Positions 31,701 to 43,329 of a DNA stretch of 64,000 bases are shown one piece after another (the stretch's first letter is position 1; each line of letters begins with the position of its first letter). The position numbers were made by a program, and so were the translations under genes. This DNA comes from Cyclaneusma minus (taxonomy: Eukaryota; Ascomycota; Leotiomycetes; Marthamycetales; Marthamycetaceae): contig JAKZHN010000052.1 of NCBI GenBank assembly GCA_037179335.1, forward strand, positions 124,001 through 188,000, written 5' to 3'. Under the pieces are notes generated by a model. The model was given only the letters and a program-made list of their open reading frames with translations. It had not been told where the DNA came from and ran no database searches.

Positions 31701-33400
31701 GTCTTTGGCCCCTGTCTCCTGACTCTTTCCTCTTAGAAATAAAAAATACGACAACCTGGCTTCATTGTGGTCACCAGCGGTCCCAGAAATTGGGACGGAG
31801 CTTCAGTGTCCAGTTGTGCTTTGTGATGTCAAAATCTTCCGGTTCCAGGGGAAACTCAGAAGTCTTTTTGCGATGCTCGCTTAGACTGACTATACTGCTA
31901 CCGCGGTAAGTGTTTGCTATCACGAATAAAGCCTGCCGTCGGTCGAATTCTCTCTTTTATTTCACAATAATAATTTAGAAATTAGCTAAGAAGGTGCTAT
32001 CACGTGCTGCTGGCTCTTCCTTTGCGGTCCTTGGTTTACTATTTAAAGGCTCTTTGGTCCCTCTCTTCTATGTCTTTTCTCTAAGAAACAAATCGCATGG
32101 AGTCTGGGTTTATTTTTTGTTACGGTGTTAGGTACCTGCAGACTTTGCAGTCTCAGGAATTGGGGATTCAGCGTCCAGTTGTTCTTTGCGATGCCAACAT
32201 CCCCCGGGGAAATTGATAGTCTATGTGATGGCTAGCTCAAACCATGCTGCCACCGCGGCTGGAGTCTGCTGTCGCGCCAAAAGCCTATTGCCGACTGAAC
32301 ATTCTCCTGTCTTCCTTCTGCGGTTGATTACAGCTCCTACTGCTGCTCACGTGCTGTCAACCCTTTGTAACACGTTTCACAATCCTGGAATTACTATATA
32401 AGTGACCCTCCGTTCCCTTTCTACAACTCTTCTCCAGAATCGAGTCTAGAACTGGATGAGCAGTACTCCACGTTATGGCCACCAGCGGTACTAGAAGTTA
32501 GAGGATGTTCGGCTTCCGGTTGTGCCTTGCGATTCCAAAATCTCCCAGGGCAGATCATGGATTCTATTTTTTATTTTTTTATTTTTTATTTTTTGCGATG
32601 ATGAGCTTAAACCGTTGCTGCCACCGCGGCTGGAGTCTGCTGACGAACGGGCGTTTTCTTGTTAGAATCCACAATTAATGTCGTCTGCTACTGCTGCTAC
32701 CCCCGAAATCGTCATGGATAGGCTGACGCTGTTGCTCGACTCGTGCTCAGTGAGTGTCTTCTCCGTTTTGTCCCAGATTCTTGGGCCGTGTTAGTCAGGG
32801 GTCAATACAAGGTGAATCACCTCTTTCGAAAAGCTTCTTTGTCTTTGTTGGGGTCAAGTCGTTATTCTCATCTGCTTTTTATAATGGAATCGGTGATCCG
32901 GCCGACTCTCCTTTTGTTTGCTCGTTGTAGCCATACAAGTTGCGAACTAGCTGAAGTGGAAGCTATCACGTGCCGCGGCTGCTTGCCCTTGGGACACGCT
33001 TTGCACGCTCCTGGGATTACTATTTAAGTGACCTTTGATTCCTGTCTCATGTTCCTCCTTTAATTCATGGAAAACATGAACCTCAAACATATCTACGTCA
33101 TTGTGGTTAGCCGTTTTTCGAAGAACTGAGTATTATCAACTTCTCGTCGCGTCGTCTTAAGACCGCCAAGTTATTTTGAGCAAAATCAACAGAAATTGCC
33201 TGCAATGCTTACCCAGTATTCCATGCTGCAACCGCTGTTCAAACCTGGTGCCGAACTAACGCTCTGCTGTCACTCTTCGCAATTAATACAGTCGGCTATT
33301 CCAGTATTCCTACAGTCTTTCCACTATCCATGCTTGGCGATCATCTACCCCCACACCATCCCTGTTGATGATAGTCTTTGTCCCTTGCAGATCATGCCGC
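28760..33400. repeat. Tandem array of about 11 promoter-like units (345-425 bp period)
   Basis: Unit anchors at CACGTG: 28843, 29262, 29666, 30087, 30510 (mutated to CCCGTG), 30919, 31292, 31637, 32001, 32348 and 32967. Each is followed 38-54 bp later by a TATTTAAG or TATATAA box in the context GGGATTACTATTTAAG. Other blocks recur in fixed order: a CT-rich start with CTAAGAAACA; CACCAGCAGTTCCAGGAATT; GATGCCAAAACTTCCCAG; GATGCTTAGCTCAAAC with CACCGCGGCTGGAGTCTGCT; and CTGTTCTCAGAGCG before the next CACGTG. The units are diverged, with indels. No long ORF spans a unit. The strand of the putative promoters is plus. I recognise no known satellite or transposon. Confidence 0.8.
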
Positions 33401-33884
33401 CTGGTTGAATTTTTGTTATTAATTTATATAGTTTATTTGGAATCGGGATTTTGAGTTGCCAATAATAGAGATTCTGAATTGAGAACTGAGGTGAGGTAGT
33501 CGTTAGCAAATAGCAGACATTCAGGCTGGTTTTACCTTTTATATCAAGGCGAATTATTAGAATTATTTTGAGGTGTTAGGATCATATTAGGTGACCATCG
33601 TTTTGCATATTCATGGAACATTCAAACATTAGCAAACACCAGCTAGTTAGAATAAACCACCTTACAGGTAAGATGAGCTATCTACTGACTACTCTAGACA
33701 GGTCAGTCTGGTGGAAAGATGCTCGCTCCAACTTGAGCTCTAAGCTCTCAAGTTCAGATGAAGATTCACTCGTCATTGCTAGAAACGCTTCATAATGCTT
33801 CTTCATCCACAGCAGCATCGGCAACCGCAAACCCATCCATCACCTTTTGCGCCCCATTTCAAAAGCTGGAAACACTCTCATCCT
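33401..33884. other. Stretch between the array and the next gene relic
   Basis: AT-rich DNA with no recognised gene. Confidence 0.4.
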
Positions 33885-34480
33885 TCACACCTCCGGCACC
33901 ACCATCCCCAGCTCCACCGCCAGGCTCCTCAGTTCCAGCACATCCACCCTCATCCTATCCAGCCTCTCCCGCATCTCCTCCCACAGCGTCAAGACGCGCG
34001 CACACAGCCCCTTCACCTTCTCCCTGCTCTCCCCCTCATAGTCATCCATACCATCCATCTCCGCGAGATCCTCCTTCAACTTGCGCAGCGCCCTTCCATG
34101 CTCTCAGAACGTATCAAAAATGTCTTCACAGACATCTAAAAAGTTATCCCTAACCACCGCGCATATCTCATGCTCCAACCCGCGCAGATCGAGCCCATCA
34201 TCGAATCCGCCCATCCTGAAGTTGTAGTAGAGGTCCTGAGACATCTGTTAAAAATACCTGTAGCATTAGTATTTGTGCATCTAGAAGCCATGGAATGTAT
34301 GGGAGCGGGCTAACATACGGGATGTTGATATGTGCGCAAGGTATTGTGAAGTTCTTCGATTGCCGCAAATGCGCTGCAGAACAACTGCTTCCTCGTTGCA
34401 CGGTCGGCATCTGCGACTACCTGCGGTGCCCACAAGACCGTGTCAAGGGGACTTTGGAAGGGTGTCGTGAGCTCAGCCAT
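33885..34480 (-). pseudogene. Fungal gene of unknown function with an in-frame stop
   Basis: Exon 1 (34480-34319) reads MAELTTPFQSPLDTVLWAP and onward for 54 codons. A GTATGT..ACAG intron joins it in frame to exon 2 starting MSQDLYYNFRMGGFDDGLD. At 34104-34106 the frame meets TGA (FDTF-stop-EHGRALRK), after which it stays open and coding-like for another 73 codons to 33885. A single C-to-T change (CGA to TGA) would explain it. The full product would be about 173 aa, helical and acidic. No family was recognised. It could still yield a 100-aa truncated protein. Confidence 0.55.
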
Positions 34481-34855
34481 GGTGTTGGATTTGGAAGGCT
34501 TTCGGGACGAGCGTCGAAGTGAAGGTTGTAGTATGTGGAGCTTCCGGGACGAGTGGAGGTTGTAGTATGTAGAGTCCCAATAATGACGGCGTTGTAAGCT
34601 GGAGAGGGAAGCTCTCCAGTGCTGCAGGGCCATAAGGGCCCTGGAACTGCGCTAACGCCAAGGACGGAGCTAAGGGCGCACGTGAGGTCACGAGGTCGTC
34701 ACAGCTCAAGCTCAAGTTAGTACCGTGACATAGCCCGTCGCTAAAAACCGGCAAAGTTGATGGGAAGAAATCACAGAACCCAAAGAGAACTTGCGAGGCG
34801 GGCTGCGCGCATGTAGGAGAATAAGATTCCCCGAGCCCCTAAGTCTTAGAAGGTG

Positions 34856-35840
34856 GAAAATACTGTATTGAACTTGAATCAAAAGGGCCAGAAAAAAAGA
34901 GAATAGGAGGACTAAGGAGAGAATAACTGGAGGGCTCTCCTCTGCTGTATTTATAGGCCTTTTAGCTGATTCAGAAGACTGTTTTAAAAAAAAATGCCAT
35001 GTTACGTGCAATACACCCTTTTAGGCTTTACTGGTCTATACAGAAGAGATTGGACCAAGCCACGTGCAGTAAATAGCACCCAATTTGACCAATACCAGGA
35101 GAAAACCAAGGCTTTAAGTCCAGCCCTGGGAGAAAACCCCTGTTAATTCAATTTCAAGGCCTTTTTGGCAGGGCTTCATACAGCCCTATAGCCTATACAG
35201 CTTTCAAGGCCAGACTTTGCTTTCAGAATCTTTCTCTTCTTTTACTCTCAATTCCAATCTTTCTTTTCTAGGGCTTTCAGCCCTTTTCCATTGGCCACAA
35301 TCCTGTTTTTTCCTTCTATTTGTGGGCCCTTGTGCTCCTACTAGGTGTACTGCAAGGCAGTATGGCGTTTGTGAATATGGTGGTAGATCAATAATTATAG
35401 TGGTTGGTTGAATGTGAATTGATGGCGCCAATTGTCGACAGTCGGAATAGTATAATAGTGAATGCACCCCTTCAGGCTCTGCTGGCCTGTACAGGAGAGA
35501 CTGGATTGATTAAAAGAGACTGGACGTAATGGCGAGATGATGAGAGGATACAACAGCAGTTGGAAGAGTGGCTGCTAAGGGAGTTACTCCTGCTGGACTA
35601 TTTTTTGCGTTTAGCAGCATTGAGAAAAGAGCAATAGCGAAATGTATCCAAGGCACGCGCGGCACCCCGGGCTTATAACTATTGAATTTGAATTAGAAGG
35701 GCCAGGAAAAGAGAGAATAGGAGGATTGAAGAGAGAAGAGCTGGAGAGCTTTTCTTTGCTGTATTTATAGGCCTTCTAGCTGATTAAGAAGACTGTTCTA
35801 GAAGGATGATGCTATGTCATGTGCAACATACTGCTGGAAC
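34856..35840. repeat. Duplicated LTR-like segments
   Basis: About 155 bp at 34856-35010 recurs at 35677-35835 (shared words GAGAATAGGAGGA, TGCTGTATTTATAGGCCTT and AGAAGACTGTT). A second short segment at 35017-35060 recurs at 35457-35505 in diverged form (GGCTTTACTGGTCTATACAG versus GGCTCTGCTGGCCTGTACAG). The TATTTATA box and a TGGCGCCAATTGTCGAC word near 35424, which could be a primer-binding site, suggest LTR retrotransposon relics. No reverse-transcriptase coding remains. Confidence 0.4.
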
Positions 35841-36119
35841 CAAATGGAGCTGACAAGCTTTCAGGCGAAAGCTGCGAAAGCTGTAGCCGCCTTTCGTGAA
35901 ATCACATGAGGCTGTACAGCAGATCTGCTGACGGTATTAAGGCGGCCCAAAGGTTGCTGATACTGTGATACATTTCGCAGCTAAGAAAAGATATGAAATT
36001 CGTGTATTGTTGCTGTAGTTGATGAAAAGACATGATTCGAGATTTCCAGCGCACTCGAATCGACGACCAAGTCCCCAAGATGAGCCAAGTGGTCCCTTCA
36101 GAAACCATGCCTCCAACCA

Positions 36120-36472
36120 CTAAGAACCACAGTCAAAACACCCAACATCCCAAGCCTCATACATAGCCCTGCTCCCTCCAGCCAACAGCTTTCCTTCCGT
36201 GCCTGTCATCGCAACGCCGTGCAGTTCGCAAAACCCAGGTATCAATCCTCCATCGGATCCAATTGCATTTGGTTGCAGGAAAAACGACTGGCAGGTGCTC
36301 GCGAGGTCTGTTTCGGTAGAAGAGATATCGGTAGTAGGGATATAGGAGGCACAAGCTTCGGCACAAGCTTCGGCACAAGCTTCTGCGCTGAGGTCGTTTT
36401 TGTCGAAGTGGTAGTCGAGGAGAGACTCGTAGGTGGATGGGGTGCCTTGGGTGCCGCAGGTGAGGTCTGCGG
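36120..36472 (-). CDS. C-terminal coding fragment of a Cys-containing (probably secreted) protein
   Basis: On the minus strand, just after the poly-C/poly-G low-complexity block, an open frame reads PADLTCGTQGTPSTYESLLD and continues to GCFDCGS and a TAG at 36120-36122. It includes a threefold EAC-A repeat (SAEACAEACAEACASY), produced by three copies of a 12-bp word at about 36354-36390, and eight cysteines. The upstream exon cannot be followed through the homopolymers. It may be the end of the gene whose signal peptide lies at 37132. Confidence 0.45.
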
Positions 36473-36560
36473 GGGGGGGGGGGGGGGGGGGGGGGTATTT
36501 TGGTGGAGTGGGGGGGGGGGTTTGGTTGGGGGGGGGGGGGGTGGGGGTGGGGGTGGGGGT
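36473..36560. repeat. G-rich homopolymer and GGGGGT repeat block
   Basis: The plus strand has a G run of about 26, G runs of about 11 and 13, and then three GGGGGT units. It could form G-quadruplexes, or could be an unreliable assembly of a CCCCCA/Pro-Thr coding repeat. Confidence 0.6.
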
Positions 36561-36873
36561 TGTGTTGTTGGAGAATATGAGGGGCAGGGATAAGGCTTTT
36601 AATGCGATTTTGGGGTTTAGTGGGCTGGAATGGCAGGTTTTGCAGAGGCATCTTGATTGAGGCGGGGATTGGTCATCGAGGGATAAACGGGGTACCGAAT
36701 TCTGATATACGCAGGTAGAGACTTCAACACATTATGAAATGAATGGCTTTTTTTGCGGCAAAGGTTCCGCCTCAGTCACTTGGCGCAGAAAAAAAAAGGA
36801 GAAAAAAAATCAAGCAAAGAAGCAAAGGGAGAAAGAGAGTATGCAAAAAGATGGAAAGCATGAATCGTTACTG

Positions 36874-37132
<259 letters not shown>

Positions 37133-38247
37133 TTTTGTGGTGGAGGGTTTTGGAGGATAGGGGGTTGAGGGATGGAGTGGCTTGAGTATGAAGTGAGTGG
37201 ATCACGATTAAAGAAAGGAAAGAAAGGTGGAAACAAGATGGAAGCTATTTAAAGGAGAGGCCGGAGAAGCAAAGTGGTGTGTTGACTCAAGAATCGTCGG
37301 GGCAACGTGCCCAATGTACTGTGGAATGTGGCGATGTCACGAATAGGGCACAAGATGGAGCAATGCATGATGTTGGCTTAGCTATTCCGCAAGTCGGCCG
37401 ACAAGATAAACTCCATATTCCATGAAATAAGAGAGTGAGAAAAAAAGGGCTGGCTCCCAGGATATCGAACCATCAGCATCGAGGATGCCGGAGCCGCTGA
37501 AAGAATGATACATAAGGGCGGAGGCAATTAGGACACCCAGCTCCCCAGCGCAATATATGCATCCAAACAATACATCATTCGGTGTAATTGTACTCTCTCA
37601 GCAGTGATAGCTTAGACTCCGAGCTGATATAGTCAAGTCCTTCGTCTCCTGTCACTCCCCGGCTAAAAACGACTGTCTGAGAGGAGCGTGTTCATCAGAT
37701 TGAATCAGCCAGTAACGCGTATGAAGCACGATCTACACCCAAGTTAGTGACTCCAGCTCTGAACCTCTCTCATGACCAAGTACCAGTCCAAGAAAAAAGA
37801 AAATAGCTTTTCAGAAAACACGAAGCATCTACTAAAATATTCGTCCAGTCGTCATCAGATGCCCTTGGGCATAAGCTGTCCCTATCTGGATGTTCATCAC
37901 GAAAGCATGATCAGGTATAAAGAAAGACGACAAAAGCTATCAGGCACTCACCTACTGATTGATTAATTCTGCCGGATCGTGACGTTCGAGCTCCTGAGAT
38001 GATCGTTTGGAGAATTGGTTGAAGTTCGAAACGGGTTGTTTCTTTTCTCGTGTGGGTTTTTAGGTGCTGGAGCGGTGAGCAGCCTCAGACTAACCCAATC
38101 AAGCGAGTATTCCGGCAGTATCGACTCCGACGAGACGACATCAACAAACGTAAACAAAAACTGCTTGCTGTCGCTCAAACTTCACTTCAAGTAAAAAAAC
38201 AGCTTCTCGCAGACTGGTACGAACCTCACGACGAACCCGTCGCAACA
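37133..38247. other. Intergenic stretch
   Basis: Promoter side of the secreted-protein gene, then about 1 kb without a recognised gene. A TTTAAATAG box near 37242 belongs to the minus-strand gene. Confidence 0.4.
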
Positions 38248-39324
38248 ATGCTTCCTCCAATCGACGACAAGGTTCTCCAGAACAATCCCAAGTTCGCGGC
38301 ACTTCACAAGACTCTCACCACCGACATCTTGAACCCCAACGGCTCGACAAAGAAGCACCCCGAGCAGCAAAAGCGAGATGCCGTGACCGAGGTAAGTTTC
38401 TGCCGTCCATTGCTCAAAATCCCAATCCCAAACCCCATCTCCGCACACACCAGCTAACCCCATCCCCAGGCTCTCCACGCCCACCAAACCAAGTCCTCCA
38501 AACTCCACCACCTCCGAACCGCCATATCCACCCTCCCCCTCTCACCAAAACCAACCAAACACAACCCCTCGCCCTCGCCCCTCCCAAACGAACTCATCGA
38601 ACTCCTCCACATCCTCACCCTCCAACTCACCGTCCCCAACCTCTCCGCACCCACCATCGCCCTCCTAACCCACACCCCAACCTACGCCTCCCTCCCCACC
38701 CGCCTCCCACACATCGGGCGTCTCCTCAGCTCCCACCTCCACACCCACGCTCTCGCTCTAACCCGGCTCCTCCACCCCACCACCAACCCATCCTTCCTGC
38801 ATCGCCACATTCCCAACCTCGCCCTTACCCTCTCCACCCTATCATCCCAAATCTCGCAACTCCAAACCCAACTCTCACACTCCCGCCACGCTCTCCTAAC
38901 CACCGTCTCAATCCTCCTCACACTCTCCCACACCACTCTCACAACAACCATAACCCACCTCGAGCGCACCAAACACTCGCTCATCTCGCGCCACCAAAAA
39001 TCCACTTCCGCCCTGCTCTCCCTATCCTCCCAATACCTGCACCTCTCGCTCCTCTCCTCCCTGTTACGCGCAGAACGCAAAATCTACTCTTCCGAAGCCT
39101 GCACCGCCTTAATATCATACGTTGAACATATTCGAGATGCGAGAGCGAGATTGAAGGAGAGAGGCAAGAGGGCGGAGAAAGAGCTAAGGCAGTATGGGGT
39201 GGGGAGAGAGGGGGAGGGAGAGAGGAAGGAGAGGGTGATGAGGGAGATTGCGAGGGTTTATGGGGGGTTGGTGGGGGAGGTGGAGGATGTTAGGGGGGAT
39301 TTGAGGAGATTGGGAGGTGAGTGA
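38248..39324 (+). CDS. Coiled-coil protein, possibly an augmin (HAUS)-like subunit
   Basis: Two exons (38248-38391 and 38470-39324) give 332 aa. It starts MLPPIDDKVLQNNPKFAALH and is helical throughout with Leu-rich heptads (LSSQISQLQTQLSHSRHALL, LERTKHSLISRHQKSTSALL). It ends in a basic coiled coil (ARARLKERGKRAEKELRQYG). The N-terminal NNPKFAALHKTL and overall plan recall HAUS subunit 4-type microtubule proteins, but this is only a resemblance from memory. Exon 2 has strongly C-biased codons in its first 600 nt and G-biased codons at its end, a local composition switch also seen in neighbouring genes. The ATG context is CAACAATG. Confidence 0.65.
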
Positions 39325-39741
39325 GTGAATATGAGGGTGGGGTTTGAAGGATTTGGGTCAGGGTGTATTTATTAGACTGTTGGCACACGACGGGTATGGA
39401 GGTCTGGAGGAAAGGGGACGGTATTCGGGGGGGTGATATTTGAGGATCGCAGAGGATGGATGATATGGTCTTGTACACGGTACAATTTGAACGATTAGCG
39501 ATGATAATGAGATTATGGTACAATACAAGCCTCGAGCGAGACTCCAACAGGTCCTGTAGCACGTTTACTCTAGGCACTTCAAATGCATAATTGAATTTGA
39601 GAGTCCATCTTTGTTCATCCATGTACTATACATTTTAGGTCTCGTCTATCATCGCTCGAAAGCCAGGTTGCAGCGAAAATTATGCTATTTTACCCTATTG
39701 CGCGCAATGATATCAAAGCTTTACGAATCGTAAATCGCCCC
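39325..39741. other. Intergenic stretch between convergent genes
   Basis: About 400 bp between the 3' ends of the coiled-coil gene and the aspartate aminotransferase gene. No feature is seen. Confidence 0.5.
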
Positions 39742-41399
39742 TTAACCAGTCACAGCGTAGATGGACTCAGCAAGTCTCTTCACATTGCCCGACGTAATAC
39801 CAGCCACGGAGATACGGCCATCCTTGGTTGCGTAAACGGAGAACTGCAGAAAAGAATTAGCTGTTATCTCTACGCCCGAAACCCGATATCTGGAGATCTG
39901 CTCGTCTCTGAAGACTGATATAAACTCACCTCCTTAGCCAGTCTGTCCATCTGCTCAGGCTTCAGACCAGTGTACGCGAACATGCCAATCTGGCTGGTAA
40001 TGTGGCTCCAGTCGTGCTTGGATCCCAGGTCTTCCAAGTTCTTCTTCAACAGCGCGCGCATGGTGATGATGCGGTCAGCCATGCCCTTGACTTCTCCGAG
40101 CCATTGCTGGTTCAAAGCCTTGTCGTTCAAGATCTCGGCTGCGATGCGGGCACCGTGGACGGGAGGGTTGGAGTAGAGAGGGCGGACGAGAATCTTGACT
40201 TGCGAGTCGACGCGCTTCTTCTCGGCGGCGTCTTCGCAGACGATGGAGAAAGCTCCGGCACGCTCGCCGTAGAGACCCTGTTATTGTGAATTAGCATTTT
40301 TGGGGAGGTTTTCGTAATGTCGGCGTATAGGGGCTAAATTTACCATGTTCTTGGCGAACGACTGGGCAAGGCAGATGTTGTGGCCTTGGTCGACGAAGTA
40401 GCGAACGGCAAAAGCGTCCTTGTCGGTGTCACCAGAGGCGAAACCCTGGTAAGCCATGTCGAAGAACGCAAAGTGACCACCAGCCTTGACAGCCTCACTG
40501 ATCTCCTTCCACTGCTCCTGAGTAGGGTCGACACCAGTAGGGTTGTGCGCACAAGCGTGAAGCAAGAAAATGCTTCCCTTCGGCGCAGCCTTAATATCGG
40601 CAACCATTCCCTCAAAGTCCAGACCAATAGTGTCCTTGTTGTAGTACCTGTACTTCTCAACCTCCAATCCGGCATCCTTGAAGACGGCACCGTGGTTGGC
40701 CCATGATGGGTTTGGCAGATACACCTTCTTGGCGCCGGGGAAGAAGCGTTGCAGGAAGGCACCGCCGATTCGCAGAGCTCCGGTTCCTGAGATGGATTGC
40801 GTGATGACGAGGCGGTCGAGAGCGCTGGAGCCGGCACCGTAGGCGAGGACGGCGGCGGCTTTGGTGAACTCGGGCACACCTGTTATGCCGGCGTATTCCT
40901 TGTTGAGACGCTGCTTCACGATCTTGTCTTCGGCGGTTCGGACGGAGGGGAGGACGTATGGCTTTCCTTGGTCATCGCGGTATGCGCCAACACCTGAAAT
41001 TGTAAGTTGAGTAGATTTGTTCGGGGTGGTAGTATGGGCGCACCTAGGTTGATCTTCTCTTGGAAGCTGTCGGCCTTGAAAGCCTCGGTGATACCTGCGA
41101 AGTTGTTAGCTTGCTGCAAGCAATTGGGCTGCATAGAATCCGGGGACATACCGAGAATAGCCTATATTTTGGCAGCGTCATTAATATGACTGGCAGATCT
41201 GGCGTATGGAATGAGCAGCACTTACATCCTAGATCGACTCAGCATATTGTCAATTGATAATGGGAGAAGTTTGACATACAGGAGGACCTTGGGGGACATC
41301 AGCCCAGAAGGAAGCTTGCCTGACTCCGACACAGCTTCTCGCAGTGACGCTTCTCACGGCCGTAGCCTGTCTTGCGGAAGATCGAACGGCGGCGAACAT
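39742..41399 (-). CDS. Aspartate aminotransferase, mitochondrial
   Basis: The enzyme interconverts aspartate plus 2-oxoglutarate with oxaloacetate plus glutamate, using PLP, in the malate-aspartate shuttle. Exons inferred: 41399-41280, 41228-41226 (3 nt), 41161-41152 (10 nt), 41094-41044, 40993-40344, 40277-39930 and 39843-39742. All phases fit and give 427 aa, the normal length for the mitochondrial isozyme. The Arg/Ser-rich start MFAAVRSSARQATAVRSVTA is a mitochondrial presequence. SFWADVPQGPP-D-AILG-ITEAF is the conserved start of the mature enzyme. NPSWANH, ACAHNPTGVDP and QSFAKNMGLYGERAGAF (PLP-binding Lys) are all intact. The two microexons supply the D and AILG codons. Confidence 0.93.
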
Positions 41400-41869
41400 G
41401 GCTGCGAATTGATGGAGGCAAGAAGATTGGAACTGTCGATTTGGAACAGAAAGACAATTGCCAGGTTCGAGAGTCGAGAGAGTTGGTGAAGCTTGGGAAA
41501 GGATGAGCAACAATTAAGCGGAGCTCTCGCCAGTCCTCAGACCATGTGCCACCGACCACGGACCAGGCTCGAGCCACCCTTTTCCCCAGACGGGGCTACG
41601 GCTGGGGTTCGCACGCCATTGGCTGACCCGGGCGCCACGGGCGCTGACAGCTTACATGTACATCCGAATGCCCTCAATTTGCGACCCATCTGGTCCCTCT
41701 ATGCTTATCCGGACTGAATGCAGAAGCTGGGTCTCGAACCGCCAAACTACAACTTCACTATTAACAATTTTGCGACCCCGATAACCTTAATCCGGGAACT
41801 AAATGGACAAAGTTTGAGGGAGGTCCCGCGATTACCAAAGCTTCGAAATCCCGACACTTTATCGAAGAG
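41400..41869. promoter_or_regulatory. Divergent promoter of aspartate aminotransferase and NRK1
   Basis: 470 bp between the start codons of two outward-facing genes. No TATA box is obvious. It includes the 5' leader of NRK1. Confidence 0.4.
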
Positions 41870-42847
41870 ATGGCTGCGAGCGATGCCAACAGGGCAATTG
41901 TCCTGGGCATCAGCGGTTGCTCATCCAGCGGGAAGACAACTATAAGCAGACTACTCCGTGACATCTTTCCCAATACCTTCATTCTACATGAAGATGACTT
42001 CTATCGTCCAGAGACAGAGTAAGTCGATTTCATCTACGAAGACCCTTTCCTCTGCTCCTGTCACCTCAATTCTCCTGCCATATCTTTACCTCTGCTTCGA
42101 TTTTAGAAGTACTACTGATATTCGACCCCAAGACTACCCATGAAGAATGATCTTCTCGACTGGGACTGCGTCGAAGCCCTGAACATCCCCCAAATAACCG
42201 AAGCACTCAAGCATATCAAAGAAACTGGCACTTTTCCCGTAAGCTGCTCACAGTTTCGCACCCCCAAATCAAGCCCTACCTCACCATCCACGTGATCAAA
42301 AAGTTTAACACCATCTCAGCCAAACGTCGACTCCAAAGAAGACCAAAACTCAGTCGGACCCTGCCCTGTCCCCTCCTCCACCATCACCTCCCTCAAAACC
42401 CTCGTCTCAACCTGGACATCACCGGGTCATCCAGGCCATGCCATCTTCTCCTCCCCCACCCCGCCCCGCCTCTGCATCTTCGACGGCTTCCTCCTCTACA
42501 CCCCTCAACTCTCCTCCATCCAACCACTCATCGACATCAAAGTCTTCCTCCGCGTATCCTACGAAAAAGCCAAAGCGCGACGCGAAGCACGAAGCGGCTA
42601 CGTGACGCTAGAAGGTTTCTGGGAAGATCCACCGGGGTATGTGGATCAGATTGTGTGGCCGAATTATGTGAAGTATCATGAATGGATGTTTGAGAATGGG
42701 GATGTGGAGGGGAAGTTGAAAGAGGAAGTGGTGGGGAGGGAGGGGATTGAGGTGCAGGGGGAGAGGGGCTTGGATGTTGGGATGGAGACGACGTTGAGTT
42801 GGGCGGTGGAGTTGGTTATGAGGAGGTTGGAGGAGATGTATGCGTGA
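41870..42847 (+). CDS. NRK1: Nicotinamide riboside kinase
   Basis: It phosphorylates nicotinamide riboside to NMN in NAD+ salvage. Three exons (41870-42018, 42133-42238, 42320-42847) encode 260 aa, close to the known size. The P-loop is GISGCSSSGKTT near residue 10. HEDDFYRPETELPMKNDLLDWDCVEAL supplies the DDFY and DWD residues that bind substrate and magnesium (written here across the first splice junction). IFDGFLLY is the conserved FDGFLL segment, and YEKAKARREARSGYVT is the lid. The C-terminus keeps DPPGYVDQIVWPNY. The second exon begins at ACTACCC after CCAAG; a nearer TTTTAG acceptor would break the frame. Confidence 0.9.
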
Positions 42848-43329
42848 AGTGTACTTGATGAACTACCTAGTTACCTCGCTTAGTTTATCCCGATTCCTGA
42901 CTATTTGGTCTGCTAATGCTTGAATGTTTCCATGAATTTTCGAAATGGATGTTGGGGTTATCCTAGTGACTACCAACTCGATATTATTCCTAGGTAGTGA
43001 AGTAGTGATTGTCTCATGAATATTTAATAACGAACATTAGGTCAACTCGGCGGCATGATCTGCAAGGGACAAAGACTATCATCAACAGGGATGGTGTGGG
43101 GGTAGATGATCGCCAAGCATATCAAGTCCTTTGCCCCGCGACAAAAAACGTGGGATCGAGGGACTACGACAGCTTCCAACCTCGACTCTGTTTGCGCCAG
43201 ACATGCAATCTCTCGTCAGGTACGCGTAAACTCTCTATACTATGGCCAATTTATACAGGAAGATCAACGAAAGGTCCGTCCACATTGACTGACTATCGCC
43301 ACAGGTAGCTTGCATCATCTGCCGACATC
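42848..43329. other. Intergenic stretch
   Basis: Between NRK1 and the lactone oxidase gene. No gene was recognised; the right end holds the promoter and leader of the downstream gene. Confidence 0.4.

Noticed and set aside
29130..33027. ORFs ending in GITI within the array
   Set aside because: The common ending comes from GGGATTACTATTTAAG (the TATA block). Upstream parts differ and contain frame shifts, so they are not called as genes.
28760..33400. CRISPR array or rDNA/5S cluster
   Set aside because: Units are 345-425 bp, diverged and without spacers or rRNA similarity. CRISPR does not occur in nuclear fungal DNA.
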